Origin: Streptomyces sp. NRRL WC-3618
Lineage (GTDB): Bacteria > Actinomycetota > Actinomycetes > Streptomycetales > Streptomycetaceae
DNA length: 34,204 bases
Reading direction: 5' to 3'
NCBI RefSeq assembly: GCF_001280005.1
Contig: NZ_LGDW01000484.1
Location: forward strand, 1-34,204
In this document: piece by piece, positions 24,957 through 32,584 of the stretch
Layout of the letters: each line of letters begins with the position of its first letter
Numbering within the stretch: position 1 is the first letter of the stretch
The notes under the pieces: model-generated
Database searches by the model: none
The model's input: the letters and a program-made list of their open reading frames with translations, nothing else
Told to the model about the DNA's origin: nothing
Made by a program: the position numbers and the translations under genes

Positions 24957-27004
24957 GGTGTGACCTCCTTGGGGCCGAGCGTGACGAGGCCGACGGTTTC
25001 CTCGCGCGAGTGGGTTCCGCCCGCCAGGGGGGCCGGCCCAGGCGGGCCGGATGATCCCGGCGGCGGGAGGGCGGCGGCCGCGCGAGCAGCTCTCTTCGCC
25101 GCCTTCCGGCGGTGGTTGGCGCCCGCGATGCCGTCCGGGTTGGCGATCAGCGTCACGATGAGGGAGAGCCCACCGATCAGCAGCGCCCAAGTCCCCTTGA
25201 CGCCGAACCACTTGTCCAGGGCGTGCGGCACCAGCCCCTCGGTCGTCATCAGACCCGCGATCACGGCTCCGGACACCATGGTGATGCCGCCGATGTAGGC
25301 GAAGCCGATCAGGCCCAGGGCGGCCAGTGCGGTGAACCTGGCGGCGCTGACCGAGCCGAAGTTGTAGCCGTACAGGGTGCCGGCGGCGCTGGCGATGAAG
25401 GAGCTGATGGCGAAGGCGGCGATCTTCACCCCACGGACGTCGACTCCCGCGGCGGCGGCTGCGCGCTCGTTCGAACGAACGGCGAGCATGCGTCGGCCGA
25501 GGCCGGTGCGCCGCAGGTTGGCCACATACAGTCCGAGCCCGACGACGACGGCGAGAACGAGGAAGCCGAACACGGGGCTGGGCTCGTTCCCGTCCAGGCC
25601 GCGGAATCCGGCGCTGGGGCCGAGGTTCACTCCGAACAGGCGCGGCGGAGGTACGGACACACCCGCCGTTCCACCGAAGGAGGTGTTGGTGAACAGCGCC
25701 TGTTCCATGGTCAGGGCAGCGGCCAGGGTGACGACGGCCAGGCTCACACCGCGTACCCGCAGGGCCGAGACGCCCGCGGCCACTCCGAGCAGGGTGGCCA
25801 GGACGGTCGCGCCGAGGGCGTCGAAGGGAAACGGGATCCGCAGCTGGACGGCGAGGTGGGAGAGGACGAAACCCGCGGTGCCGGAGAGGGCGAGCTGCAT
25901 GACGGAGATCTGGCCGACGTATCCGGTGATGACGACGAACGACAGGACGATGACCATGCCGATCATCGAGTTCGTCAGTGCCTGACGGAAGTCGAACGGC
26001 AGGACCACCAGCGCGATCGCGGCGACGGACGCGGTCAGCAGAGCGGGCCGCAGCAGCCGTTCGGGCAGGGGGACCGCGGGCAGCCTCTGCTCGACGAGCT
26101 CGCCTCGGCGTGGCAGGCCGGCGCCCCGGACGAAGAGGGCTATCACCATCAGACCGAAGACGACCAGTTGCTGCATGCCCGGCATGGCGTTGCCGTTGTC
26201 GGTCGGGAACCAGCTCTGCGTGGAGAAGTAGTACACGAGCGACTGCAGTACGCCGATGAGGATGCCCGCCGAGCAGGCGATCCACAGTGAGGTGAACCCG
26301 GCGAACAGCGCGGCCGCGAGAGCCGGGACCACCTGGAGCGGCAGGGTGACGGAGTCGATCTGGATGATGGGCGCGGCCAGTACCCCGAGCAGCCCCGCGA
26401 CCAGAGTGGACAGGAGGGTGTTGGCGAGGGAGACACCGTTGGGCGACAGGCCCGCCAGCAGGGCGGCTTGCTCGTTCTCGGAGGCCGCGCGGGTGGCGAG
26501 CCCGAAGCGGGTCCACCGGTACAGGGCGCCGATGGCCAGCGCCATCGCGATGATCAGCCCGGTGAGAAGGAACCGGTCGGCGGGAGTACTGACTCCCAGG
26601 ACGTCGACGGTGGCGGACGGGAGGACGGTGGGTGCTTGCTGGGGTTGGGTTCCGAAGACCAGCAGCATCGTGGCCTGCAGCGTGAGCAGGATGCCGAGGG
26701 ATGCCGCGAGCTTGGCCAGCGGGGAGAAGGTGCGCAGAGGCTTGAACACGGCGAATTCGGTGAGGAGTCCGACCGCCAGTGCCGCGAGGAGTGCCCCGAG
26801 GAAGGCCGGCAGGGTCGGCAGGGAGAAGCCGAAGAATCCGGTGCTCAGGGACCAGAAGACATACCCGGCGACCATCGCGACGGCACCGGTCGACAAGTTG
26901 ATGATGCCTGACCCGCGGTAGGTCACCACGACACCGAGCGCGATGCCGGCGATCAGTGCCCCTTGGCCCAGGCCGAGCACGGCGAATAGCAGGATCTGTT
27001 CCAT
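24953..27004 (-). CDS. Fused LivH-LivM permease of Liv-type ABC importer
   Basis: This 683-residue protein joins the two permeases of Liv importers, which are usually separate genes. Residues about 1-300 are LivH-like (Q-G-A-L-I-A-G-I-A-L-G-V-V-V-T-Y-R-G-S-G-I-I-N-L-S-T-G). About 335-640 are LivM-like (N-S-M-I-G-M-V-I-V-L-S-F-V-V-I-T-G-Y-V-G-Q-I-S, later R-S-N-E-R-A-A-A-A-A-G-V). Roughly 16-18 membrane helices are expected. A basic, Pro-rich cytosolic tail of about 45 residues follows. The ATG at 27004 has GGAG six bases upstream and matches the family start M-E-Q-I-L-L-F-A-V-L-G. It is second in the operon after the binding-protein gene, then overlaps livG. Confidence 0.94.
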   Translation of the reverse strand: MEQILLFAVLGLGQGALIAGIALGVVVTYRGSGIINLSTGAVAMVAGYVFWSLSTGFFGFSLPTLPAFLGALLAALAVGLLTEFAVFKPLRTFSPLAKLAASLGILLTLQATMLLVFGTQPQQAPTVLPSATVDVLGVSTPADRFLLTGLIIAMALAIGALYRWTRFGLATRAASENEQAALLAGLSPNGVSLANTLLSTLVAGLLGVLAAPIIQIDSVTLPLQVVPALAAALFAGFTSLWIACSAGILIGVLQSLVYYFSTQSWFPTDNGNAMPGMQQLVVFGLMVIALFVRGAGLPRRGELVEQRLPAVPLPERLLRPALLTASVAAIALVVLPFDFRQALTNSMIGMVIVLSFVVITGYVGQISVMQLALSGTAGFVLSHLAVQLRIPFPFDALGATVLATLLGVAAGVSALRVRGVSLAVVTLAAALTMEQALFTNTSFGGTAGVSVPPPRLFGVNLGPSAGFRGLDGNEPSPVFGFLVLAVVVGLGLYVANLRRTGLGRRMLAVRSNERAAAAAGVDVRGVKIAAFAISSFIASAAGTLYGYNFGSVSAARFTALAALGLIGFAYIGGITMVSGAVIAGLMTTEGLVPHALDKWFGVKGTWALLIGGLSLIVTLIANPDGIAGANHRRKAAKRAARAAAALPPPGSSGPPGPAPLAGGTHSREETVGLVTLGPKEVTP

Positions 27005-27134
27005 TGATGGCTCCAGGAATTGCGCGTTCCCGAGGCTCCGTCTGGGGCGAAGGCCTCGGCAACGGCGGGGACGGTCCGCCGGGGCCGCAGACCCGCCGGG
27101 CCGACGGACGGGCCGCGGGGACGGTTCTGCGGGG

Positions 27135-27155
27135 CGGGTCCTGTGGTGGGACCCG
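27135..27155 (-). terminator. Intercistronic stem-loop between binding protein and permease
   Basis: A perfect 7-bp stem (CGGGTCC and GGACCCG) with a 7-base loop lies about 25 bases after the binding-protein stop, in a 176-base gap before the permease. It could partly stop transcription or protect the 3' end of the first message, giving more binding protein than permease. Function is inferred from position. Confidence 0.45.
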
Positions 27156-27180
27156 GTCCTGCCGAGCGGGTGAGCTGCGG

Positions 27181-28491
27181 TTACCTGGGCGGGCGGATCC
27201 AGTCGGTCAGGGGCTGGAATGCACCCTTGCCCTGGTACTGGTAGAACCTCGCCTGGTCGTTGCAGACCGCCGGGGCGTCCTTGTACTTGCCGCACCGCAC
27301 TTCGGCAGCGCCCATGACGACCGGTCCGGTGAACTTCTTCAGCTGCTCCGAAACGGCAGCCGGCGTGATCTTGTCGGCGCCGATCGTGTTGAGCACCTTG
27401 GCGTACGTCAGGATCGTGCTCCAGCCCAGCGGCGCGAAGACCTGCGAGGCCGTGTCCTTGCTGAGCCCCACCTCGGCGGAGGCCGTCAGGAACGCCCTGG
27501 TGTCCGGCGCCGAGGTGTCGGCGGGAAGGGTCTGGGCGACTCCGTAGGTCCAGGTGGGCAGGTCACCGCCGAGGCCCTTGGCGACGTCCGGTGACATGCA
27601 CAACGGGGTGGAGACCACGGGCTTGGTGACGCCGAGCTGCTTGAGCGCCTTGGCGACCCCGACGCATCCCGCTCCGAGCGAGATGGGGACGACGGCGTCG
27701 GCGGTGCCCGCCCCGGCCGCCGTGACCGGGCCGATCAGGTCGGTGGCCTGCACGTCGAATCCGACCGACTTCACCGAGAGGCCGGCGGCCTTCAGTCCCT
27801 GCACGGCCGCGGTGGAGGCGATTTTGTCGCCGGGGGTGTTGGTGTGGACGACCGCCACCGACTTCGCCTTCAGCACGTCACGCGCATAGGTGCCCCAGGT
27901 GGCGAAGATGTGCGGCAGGTCGCCGAAGGTGCTGTAGGTGTTCGCCGCGGTGGGGAGGGTGGGGCCGGTCGCCACGCCGACCAGCACCGGCTTCCTGCCC
28001 GCGACCACGGAGTTGAAGGAGGCGTCGCCCAGGTAGAGGTTGCCGACCCCGATGGCTGAGACGGACTTGTCGCCGAGCAGTTGCTGCCCGCACTTCTGTC
28101 CCTCCTCCTCCGCCGAGACCACCGTGCAGACGTTCAGCCGCAGCGGATGACCGCCGATTCCGCCGAGCTTGTCGTTGACGTACTTCACGGCGGCCTGAGC
28201 GCCCAGCGTCGCTTCCGGGCTGCCACCGGGACCGCCCTCCACGTTCACCCAGCCCAGGGTGATCGGCGACTGCTTGGCATCGGCCTTGGCTTCCTTGCCC
28301 CCCACGTAGCTCCGGTAGTCGGTGACGACTGCTGCTGACGGCCGGGTGTCCGTACTGGCCACGGCGGCCGGCCCCGTGGAGCCGGACGACGAGGTGTTCG
28401 TCGCCGAGACACTGCAGGCCGTGACGCCCAGCAGGGGCGCCACGACCGAGGCGACGAGGCTCAGTCCTCGGGCACGCGGGATGGTGGGCAT
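27181..28491 (-). CDS. Liv-type ABC substrate-binding lipoprotein (operon copy)
   Basis: This 436-residue lipoprotein has the lipobox L-L-G-V-T-A-C (Cys26), a Ser/Thr-rich linker and a LivK/Peripla_BP_6 fold. It captures the ligand outside the membrane and delivers it to the fused permease encoded next. AGGAACC lies just before the ATG. It is the first gene of the importer operon and is read divergently from the TetR-like gene. Compared with copy 1, the last 165 residues are almost unchanged, while differences cluster in the linker and around residues 205-265. Conserved cysteines at C-T-V-V and K-C-G-Q-Q, and again near V-R-C-G-K-Y-K and A-V-C-N-D, suggest disulfides. Confidence 0.94.
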   Translation of the reverse strand: MPTIPRARGLSLVASVVAPLLGVTACSVSATNTSSSGSTGPAAVASTDTRPSAAVVTDYRSYVGGKEAKADAKQSPITLGWVNVEGGPGGSPEATLGAQAAVKYVNDKLGGIGGHPLRLNVCTVVSAEEEGQKCGQQLLGDKSVSAIGVGNLYLGDASFNSVVAGRKPVLVGVATGPTLPTAANTYSTFGDLPHIFATWGTYARDVLKAKSVAVVHTNTPGDKIASTAAVQGLKAAGLSVKSVGFDVQATDLIGPVTAAGAGTADAVVPISLGAGCVGVAKALKQLGVTKPVVSTPLCMSPDVAKGLGGDLPTWTYGVAQTLPADTSAPDTRAFLTASAEVGLSKDTASQVFAPLGWSTILTYAKVLNTIGADKITPAAVSEQLKKFTGPVVMGAAEVRCGKYKDAPAVCNDQARFYQYQGKGAFQPLTDWIRPPR

Positions 28492-28568
28492 AGGAACCTC
28501 CGTGGTGAGAGCAAGAGGGGGTTACATCGGCAGGGCATGTGGCGACAGGCATGGAGCGTCCGCACCGG

Positions 28569-28609
28569 CATGAACATGGGCATGGACATGACGACATGGA
28601 CATGACATG
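28569..28609. repeat. CATG-rich simple repeat in liv leader
   Basis: CATG occurs seven times in 41 bases (28569, 28575, 28581, 28587, 28595, 28601, 28606), mostly six bases apart. It lies in about 150 bases of DNA present in this control region but absent from the duplicate at 22119-22187. It could be slippage expansion or a cluster of symmetric protein-binding sites. Confidence 0.6.
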
Positions 28610-28711
28610 CAGGGCAGCGAGGACGGACCGGAGCCCGGATGCGCACAGGAGTGACCGGCACATGAGGGCGACTCCGGATCACCGGAAGGCCCCGTTCAGG
28701 CGCCTTTCAGC

Positions 28712-28800
28712 TTTCGTAACTTTCTTACGGATCGGGAATCTAGGTGTAGGCTTCGCACTGTGTCAACGGTTCGGTTCACATCGAATTAACGATCACGTAA
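28712..28800. promoter_or_regulatory. Divergent liv/TetR control region, copy 2, with CGTAA-N5-TTACG
   Basis: This region lies between the divergent binding-protein and regulator genes and closely matches 22187-22275. The inverted repeat CGTAA (28715-28719) and TTACG (28725-28729) is intact in both copies, which makes it the best operator candidate for the TetR-like protein. A TAGGTGTAG stretch follows, which may include a -10 box. GGAGG eight bases before the ATG at 28816 is the regulator's ribosome site. The remainder of the 28492-28815 gap holds the CATG repeat. Confidence 0.6.
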
Positions 28801-28815
28801 GGGGAGGGCAAGGGG

Positions 28816-29583
28816 ATGGCGGTACCGGCCGAGAGGCGCAGACTTCCGCGACGCTCGCTCGAGGAGACCCGGGCCCTGATGCTGGAAGCGGCCACCAAAA
28901 TCGTCTGCGCGGGCACGGCGGACACGAGCGAGGCCGCGGTCTCCGCCGCCCTGGCTCATGTGCGCGTCAAACAGGTCACCGAAGAGGCCACCCGTATCAT
29001 CCGGGCCCGGCTGGGCGAGGAATCGGCGCCTGCCGTCACCACGGGTTCGATCTACCAGATCTGGCCCGCCCAGGCCGACTTCCAGGCCGAACTACTGTTC
29101 CACCTCACGTCCCGGCAGGCGCAACTCGTCCCCAGCCTGTCCGACAGCGTCCGCCGCTTCGACAAGGCTGTCGCGGACGGTATTACCTGGCAGGACGCGC
29201 TCAACGACGTCCTCGGCGACAACCACGAGAACCACCGCGTCGACCCGATCTACCGCGTGATGCTCGGCTTCTACGCCAGCGCCGCCAACCCACGTGTACG
29301 CGAGGCCCTCGGCCACTACGGCGAGTCGTTCACGCAGGTGGCCTGTCAGGCGTATCAAGCGCTGCTCGATGCCTACAACCTACGGATGCGTCCGCCCTAC
29401 CAGGTCGAGGACCTCGCGACCACGATCGCGTCTCTTCTCGACGGGTTCCACATGCGCTGGATCGCCGGATACGGCAACCTTCAGGACCCCTTCGGGGACC
29501 AGGACTGGACCCTCGCCACGCGTGCCGCCGTCACTCTCTTCGACCAGTTCACCACGGCCGCGCCGGAGGCCCAGGCACCCTGA
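28816..29583 (+). CDS. TetR-like transcriptional regulator, divergent from liv operon
   Basis: This 255-residue protein begins with a basic segment (R-R-L-P-R-R-S-L-E-E-T-R-A-L-M-L-E-A-A-T-K-I-V) like the first helix of TetR proteins. Its recognition-helix region reads V-T-T-G-S-I-Y-Q-I-W-P-A-Q-A-D-F-Q-A-E-L-L. Between them is a stretch of about 40 residues, longer than in standard TetR proteins, so the DNA-binding domain is unusual. The helical C-terminal part would bind a ligand. It probably controls the divergent importer operon. The ATG is preceded by GGAGG at eight bases. A decayed second copy lies at 22296-22484. Confidence 0.82.
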   Translation: MAVPAERRRLPRRSLEETRALMLEAATKIVCAGTADTSEAAVSAALAHVRVKQVTEEATRIIRARLGEESAPAVTTGSIYQIWPAQADFQAELLFHLTSRQAQLVPSLSDSVRRFDKAVADGITWQDALNDVLGDNHENHRVDPIYRVMLGFYASAANPRVREALGHYGESFTQVACQAYQALLDAYNLRMRPPYQVEDLATTIASLLDGFHMRWIAGYGNLQDPFGDQDWTLATRAAVTLFDQFTTAAPEAQAP

Positions 29584-29622
29584 CGCGCAGGGCCCAGGCC
29601 GCTCACGGCGGTACGTGTGCAC

Positions 29623-29653
29623 CCTGCTGGGCGGCATACGGCCGCCCAGCAGG
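29623..29653. terminator. Bidirectional terminator between tetR-like gene and glgP
   Basis: A perfect 13-bp stem (CCTGCTGGGCGGC and GCCGCCCAGCAGG) closes a 5-base loop in the 90-base gap between two convergent genes. Its symmetry suits termination from both sides. Confidence 0.85.
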
Positions 29654-29673
29654 TTCCGGCCCCACAACCGCGT

Positions 29674-32340
29674 TCACCGCATCAAAACCCCCGCTCCCTC
29701 CCCCAGTTCCTCCGAAGGCACCGCCACCAGCCCCATCTCCGCGCTCGACGCCAGCAGCCGGTGCGCCGGCAGAATCCGCACCGTGTACCCGTACGGCCCC
29801 GTCCGGTGCAGGGACAGTGGTCCCTCGAACTGCCAGTGCCCTTCCGGGTCCGGGCCGCCGACCGCCTTCAGTGGCACCGCCGTGGCGTCGGTGATGCTGT
29901 CCTGCGAGTCGACGCGCCCCGAGACCGCCTGGACCTCGACGTCGTCCGGGGACAGATCGCCCAGGCCCACCCGTACGCGGAGGGAGAGCGTGCTGCCCAG
30001 TTCCGCCGTCAGCGCGGGGGCGGTCGCCGCCGAGGTCTCCACGTGGTCGACCGTCACCTTGTGCCAGGCGGAGCGGACCCGGGACTTCCAGGCCGCCAAC
30101 TCCCTTGCCGTGTCCGGTGTCATGGTGCGGTGGGCGCGCGCCGCGGGGGCGTAGAGGCGCTCCACGTACTCGCGGACCATCCGGCCGGCCAGGACCTTCG
30201 GGCCGAGGTGGGTGAGGGTCTCGCGGACCATCTCGATCCAGCGGTCGGGCAGGCCCGTCTCGCCGTGCTCGTAGAAGCGCGGGGTGACCCGCTGTTCGAG
30301 GAGGTCGTACAGGGCCGCTGCCTCGACGTCGTCCCGGTGGTCGGAGTCCGTGCCCGCGATGCCGTCCGCCGTGGGGATCGCCCAGCCGAAATCGGGCCGG
30401 AACCATTCGTCCCACCAGCCGTCCAGGACCGAGAGGTTGAGGCAGCCGTTCAGCGCCGCCTTCATACCGCTCGTCCCGCACGCCTCCAGGGGGCGCAGGG
30501 GGTTGTTGAGCCAGATGTCGCAGCCCGGGTACAGCTTCTGCGCCATCGCCATGCCGTAGTCGGGGAGGAACACGATGCGGTGGCGGACACGCGGGTCGTC
30601 GGCGAAACGCACCAGCTCCTGGATCAGCCGCTTCCCGCCGTCGTCCGCCGGGTGCGCCTTGCCCGCGATCACGATCTGGATGGGGCGTTCGGGGTGGAGG
30701 AGCAGGTCGAGGAGACGGTCGCGGTCGCGCAGCATCAGGGTCAGGCGTTTGTACGAGGGGACCCGGCGCGCGAAGCCGATCGTCAGGACGTCCGGGTCGA
30801 GCACCCCATCGATCCAGCCCAACTCGGCCGTCCCCGCGCCGCGTTGCCGCCAGGACGCGCGCAGCCGTTCCCGTACCTCCACCACCAACTGCTCACGCAG
30901 GGACCGCCGTAGCTCCCAGATGTCCTGGTCTGCGATGCCCGCCACCACGTCCCACCGGTCCGAGCCGCCGACCGTCAGCGCGTCCTCGGCGCGCCCCGCG
31001 CCGATCTGACGGGCACCGAGGCTGAGCACCTCCGGGGCGACCCAAGTGGGCGCGTGTACACCGTTGGTGACCGAGGTGATCGGCACCTCGGCCGGGTCGA
31101 AGCCCGGCCACAGCCCCGCGAACATCTCCCTGCTCACCTGGCCGTGCAGAAGGGAGACCCCGTTGGCCTGGCGGCCCAACCGCAGGCCCATCACGGCCAT
31201 GTTGAAGAGGTTCGGTTCGCCACCGGGGTAGGTCTCCATGCCGAGGCTCAGCACGCGTTCCACGTCGATACGCGGGAGTTCGGCGTCGGGGCCGAAGTGG
31301 CGTGCGACCAGTTCACGGTCGAAACGGTCGATGCCGGCCGGGACGGGGGTGTGCGTCGTGAAGACCGTCCCCGCACGCACCGCTTCCAGACCCGCGTCGA
31401 AGTCCAGGCCCTCGTCGCAGAGTTCGGCGATCCGTTCCAGTCCGAGGAAGCCCGCGTGGCCCTCGTTGGTGTGGAACACCTCGGGGGCGGGGTGGCCGGT
31501 GAGGCGGCAGTACGTACGGACCGCGCGCACTCCTCCTATGCCGAGCAGCATCTCCTGGAGGAGGCGGTGCTCGCTGCCTCCCCCGTACAGCCGGTCCGTG
31601 ACGCCCCGTTCGCCGAGGTCGTTCTCCTCCACGTCCGAGTCGAGGAGCAGCAGCGGTACGCGTCCCACCTGCGCGAGCCAGACCCGGGCCCGCAGCGACC
31701 GGCCGCCGGGCAGGGCCAGGGAGACCTGGGAGGGGGTGCCGTCGGGTTCCTTGAGGAGGGCGACGGGGAGTTCGTTGGGGTCGAGGACCGGATAGTGCTC
31801 CTGCTGCCAGCCGTCCCGGGAGAGGGACTGGCGGAAGTAGCCGTGCCGGTACATGAGTCCGACGCCGATCAGCGGTACGCCGAGGTCACTGGCCGACTTC
31901 AGATGGTCCCCGGCGAGGATGCCGAGGCCGCCGGAGTACTGCGGCAGGGCGGCCGTGATGCCGTACTCGGGGGAGAAGTAGGCGACGGCGGCGGGGAGTT
32001 CGGCCCCCTGGCCGGAGCCCTGCGGCTGTGTCTCGGGCTGCGTCTGCGTCTGGTACCAGCGGTCGCCGGTGACGTAGTCGTGCAGGTCGTCGGCGACCGT
32101 GGTGAGGCGGCGCAGGAAGCGGCGGTCCTCGGCCAGTTCGGTGAGCCGCTCGGGCGAGAGGCTGCCGAGGAGCCGTACGGGGTCGCGGTCCGCGTCGGCC
32201 CAGCGCTCGGGGTCGACGGACTGGAAGAGTTCGCGGGTCTCCGCATGCCAGGACCAGCGCAGATTGCGGGCCAGATCACTGAGCGGCCGCAGGGGCTCGG
32301 GGAGAACGGGACGGACGGTGAACCGACGGATCGCCTTCAC
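29674..32340 (-). CDS. glgP: Alpha-glucan (glycogen) phosphorylase
   Basis: This 888-residue enzyme releases glucose 1-phosphate from alpha-1,4-glucans. It belongs to the actinobacterial GT35 form with an N-terminal DUF3417 segment (L-A-R-N-L-R-W-S-W-H-A). Catalytic landmarks include Y-F-S-P-E-Y-G-I, Y-S-G-G-L-G-I-L-A-G-D-H-L-K-S-A-S-D-L-G, H-T-N-E-G-H-A-G, F-T-T-H-T-P-V-P-A-G and the PLP-lysine motif G-T-S-G-M-K (Lys 627). The GTG at 32340 has GAGG five bases upstream; the upstream in-frame residues lack family character. glgE begins on the other strand nearby, so both ends of glycogen turnover are clustered here. Inverted repeats at 32370-32410 lie just before its start. Confidence 0.94.
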   Translation of the reverse strand: MKAIRRFTVRPVLPEPLRPLSDLARNLRWSWHAETRELFQSVDPERWADADRDPVRLLGSLSPERLTELAEDRRFLRRLTTVADDLHDYVTGDRWYQTQTQPETQPQGSGQGAELPAAVAYFSPEYGITAALPQYSGGLGILAGDHLKSASDLGVPLIGVGLMYRHGYFRQSLSRDGWQQEHYPVLDPNELPVALLKEPDGTPSQVSLALPGGRSLRARVWLAQVGRVPLLLLDSDVEENDLGERGVTDRLYGGGSEHRLLQEMLLGIGGVRAVRTYCRLTGHPAPEVFHTNEGHAGFLGLERIAELCDEGLDFDAGLEAVRAGTVFTTHTPVPAGIDRFDRELVARHFGPDAELPRIDVERVLSLGMETYPGGEPNLFNMAVMGLRLGRQANGVSLLHGQVSREMFAGLWPGFDPAEVPITSVTNGVHAPTWVAPEVLSLGARQIGAGRAEDALTVGGSDRWDVVAGIADQDIWELRRSLREQLVVEVRERLRASWRQRGAGTAELGWIDGVLDPDVLTIGFARRVPSYKRLTLMLRDRDRLLDLLLHPERPIQIVIAGKAHPADDGGKRLIQELVRFADDPRVRHRIVFLPDYGMAMAQKLYPGCDIWLNNPLRPLEACGTSGMKAALNGCLNLSVLDGWWDEWFRPDFGWAIPTADGIAGTDSDHRDDVEAAALYDLLEQRVTPRFYEHGETGLPDRWIEMVRETLTHLGPKVLAGRMVREYVERLYAPAARAHRTMTPDTARELAAWKSRVRSAWHKVTVDHVETSAATAPALTAELGSTLSLRVRVGLGDLSPDDVEVQAVSGRVDSQDSITDATAVPLKAVGGPDPEGHWQFEGPLSLHRTGPYGYTVRILPAHRLLASSAEMGLVAVPSEELGEGAGVLMR

Positions 32341-32369
32341 ATTCACCTCGGTGGTCGTGCGTGATGTAA

Positions 32370-32391
32370 GGACGCACGGCGTTGTGCGTCC
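32370..32391. promoter_or_regulatory. Perfect 8-bp inverted repeat upstream of glgP
   Basis: The arms GGACGCAC (32370-32377) and GTGCGTCC (32384-32391) are separated by 6 bp. They start 30 bases upstream of the glgP GTG. This could be an operator or a leader hairpin. Two more inverted repeats follow in the same divergent region: CGTCAA/TTGACG (32395-32410) and GGCGCG/CGCGCC (32438-32454). Confidence 0.5.
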
Positions 32392-32584
32392 CGTCGTCAA
32401 CCCCTTGACGGTATCGGTGAGGGAGCCCGGGAACCATGGCGCGTATTGCGCGCCCCCCACGCCGAACCGACTGCCGATATGGCCGATTCCGCCCCCGTAG
32501 GCCACCTTGTAACACTTCTCCCCGCACGAGAGGCTGCCCAGAAGGCCGCCCGGTGTCGGCGGCCCAGGAGGGGGAACTCCCACC

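Noticed and set aside
27005..27295. N-terminal extension of the LivHM permease reaching into the lipoprotein gene
   Set aside because: The extra 97 residues are the lipoprotein gene read out of frame. The ATG at 27004 has a good ribosome site and matches the family start.
27878..28663. Minus-strand frame with a Cys-rich start (C-P-C-P-C-S-C-R-C), resembling a small metal-binding or leader peptide
   Set aside because: It is the same CATG repeat on the other strand and then overlaps the lipoprotein gene out of frame. No ribosome site supports it.
28539..29894. Long plus-strand frame starting with a His/Met-rich segment (H-R-H-E-H-G-H-G-H-D-D-M-D-M), suggesting a metal-binding protein
   Set aside because: The segment is the CATG repeat read in one frame. 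The rest runs through the control region and then overlaps the TetR-like gene out of frame, with shadow-type composition.
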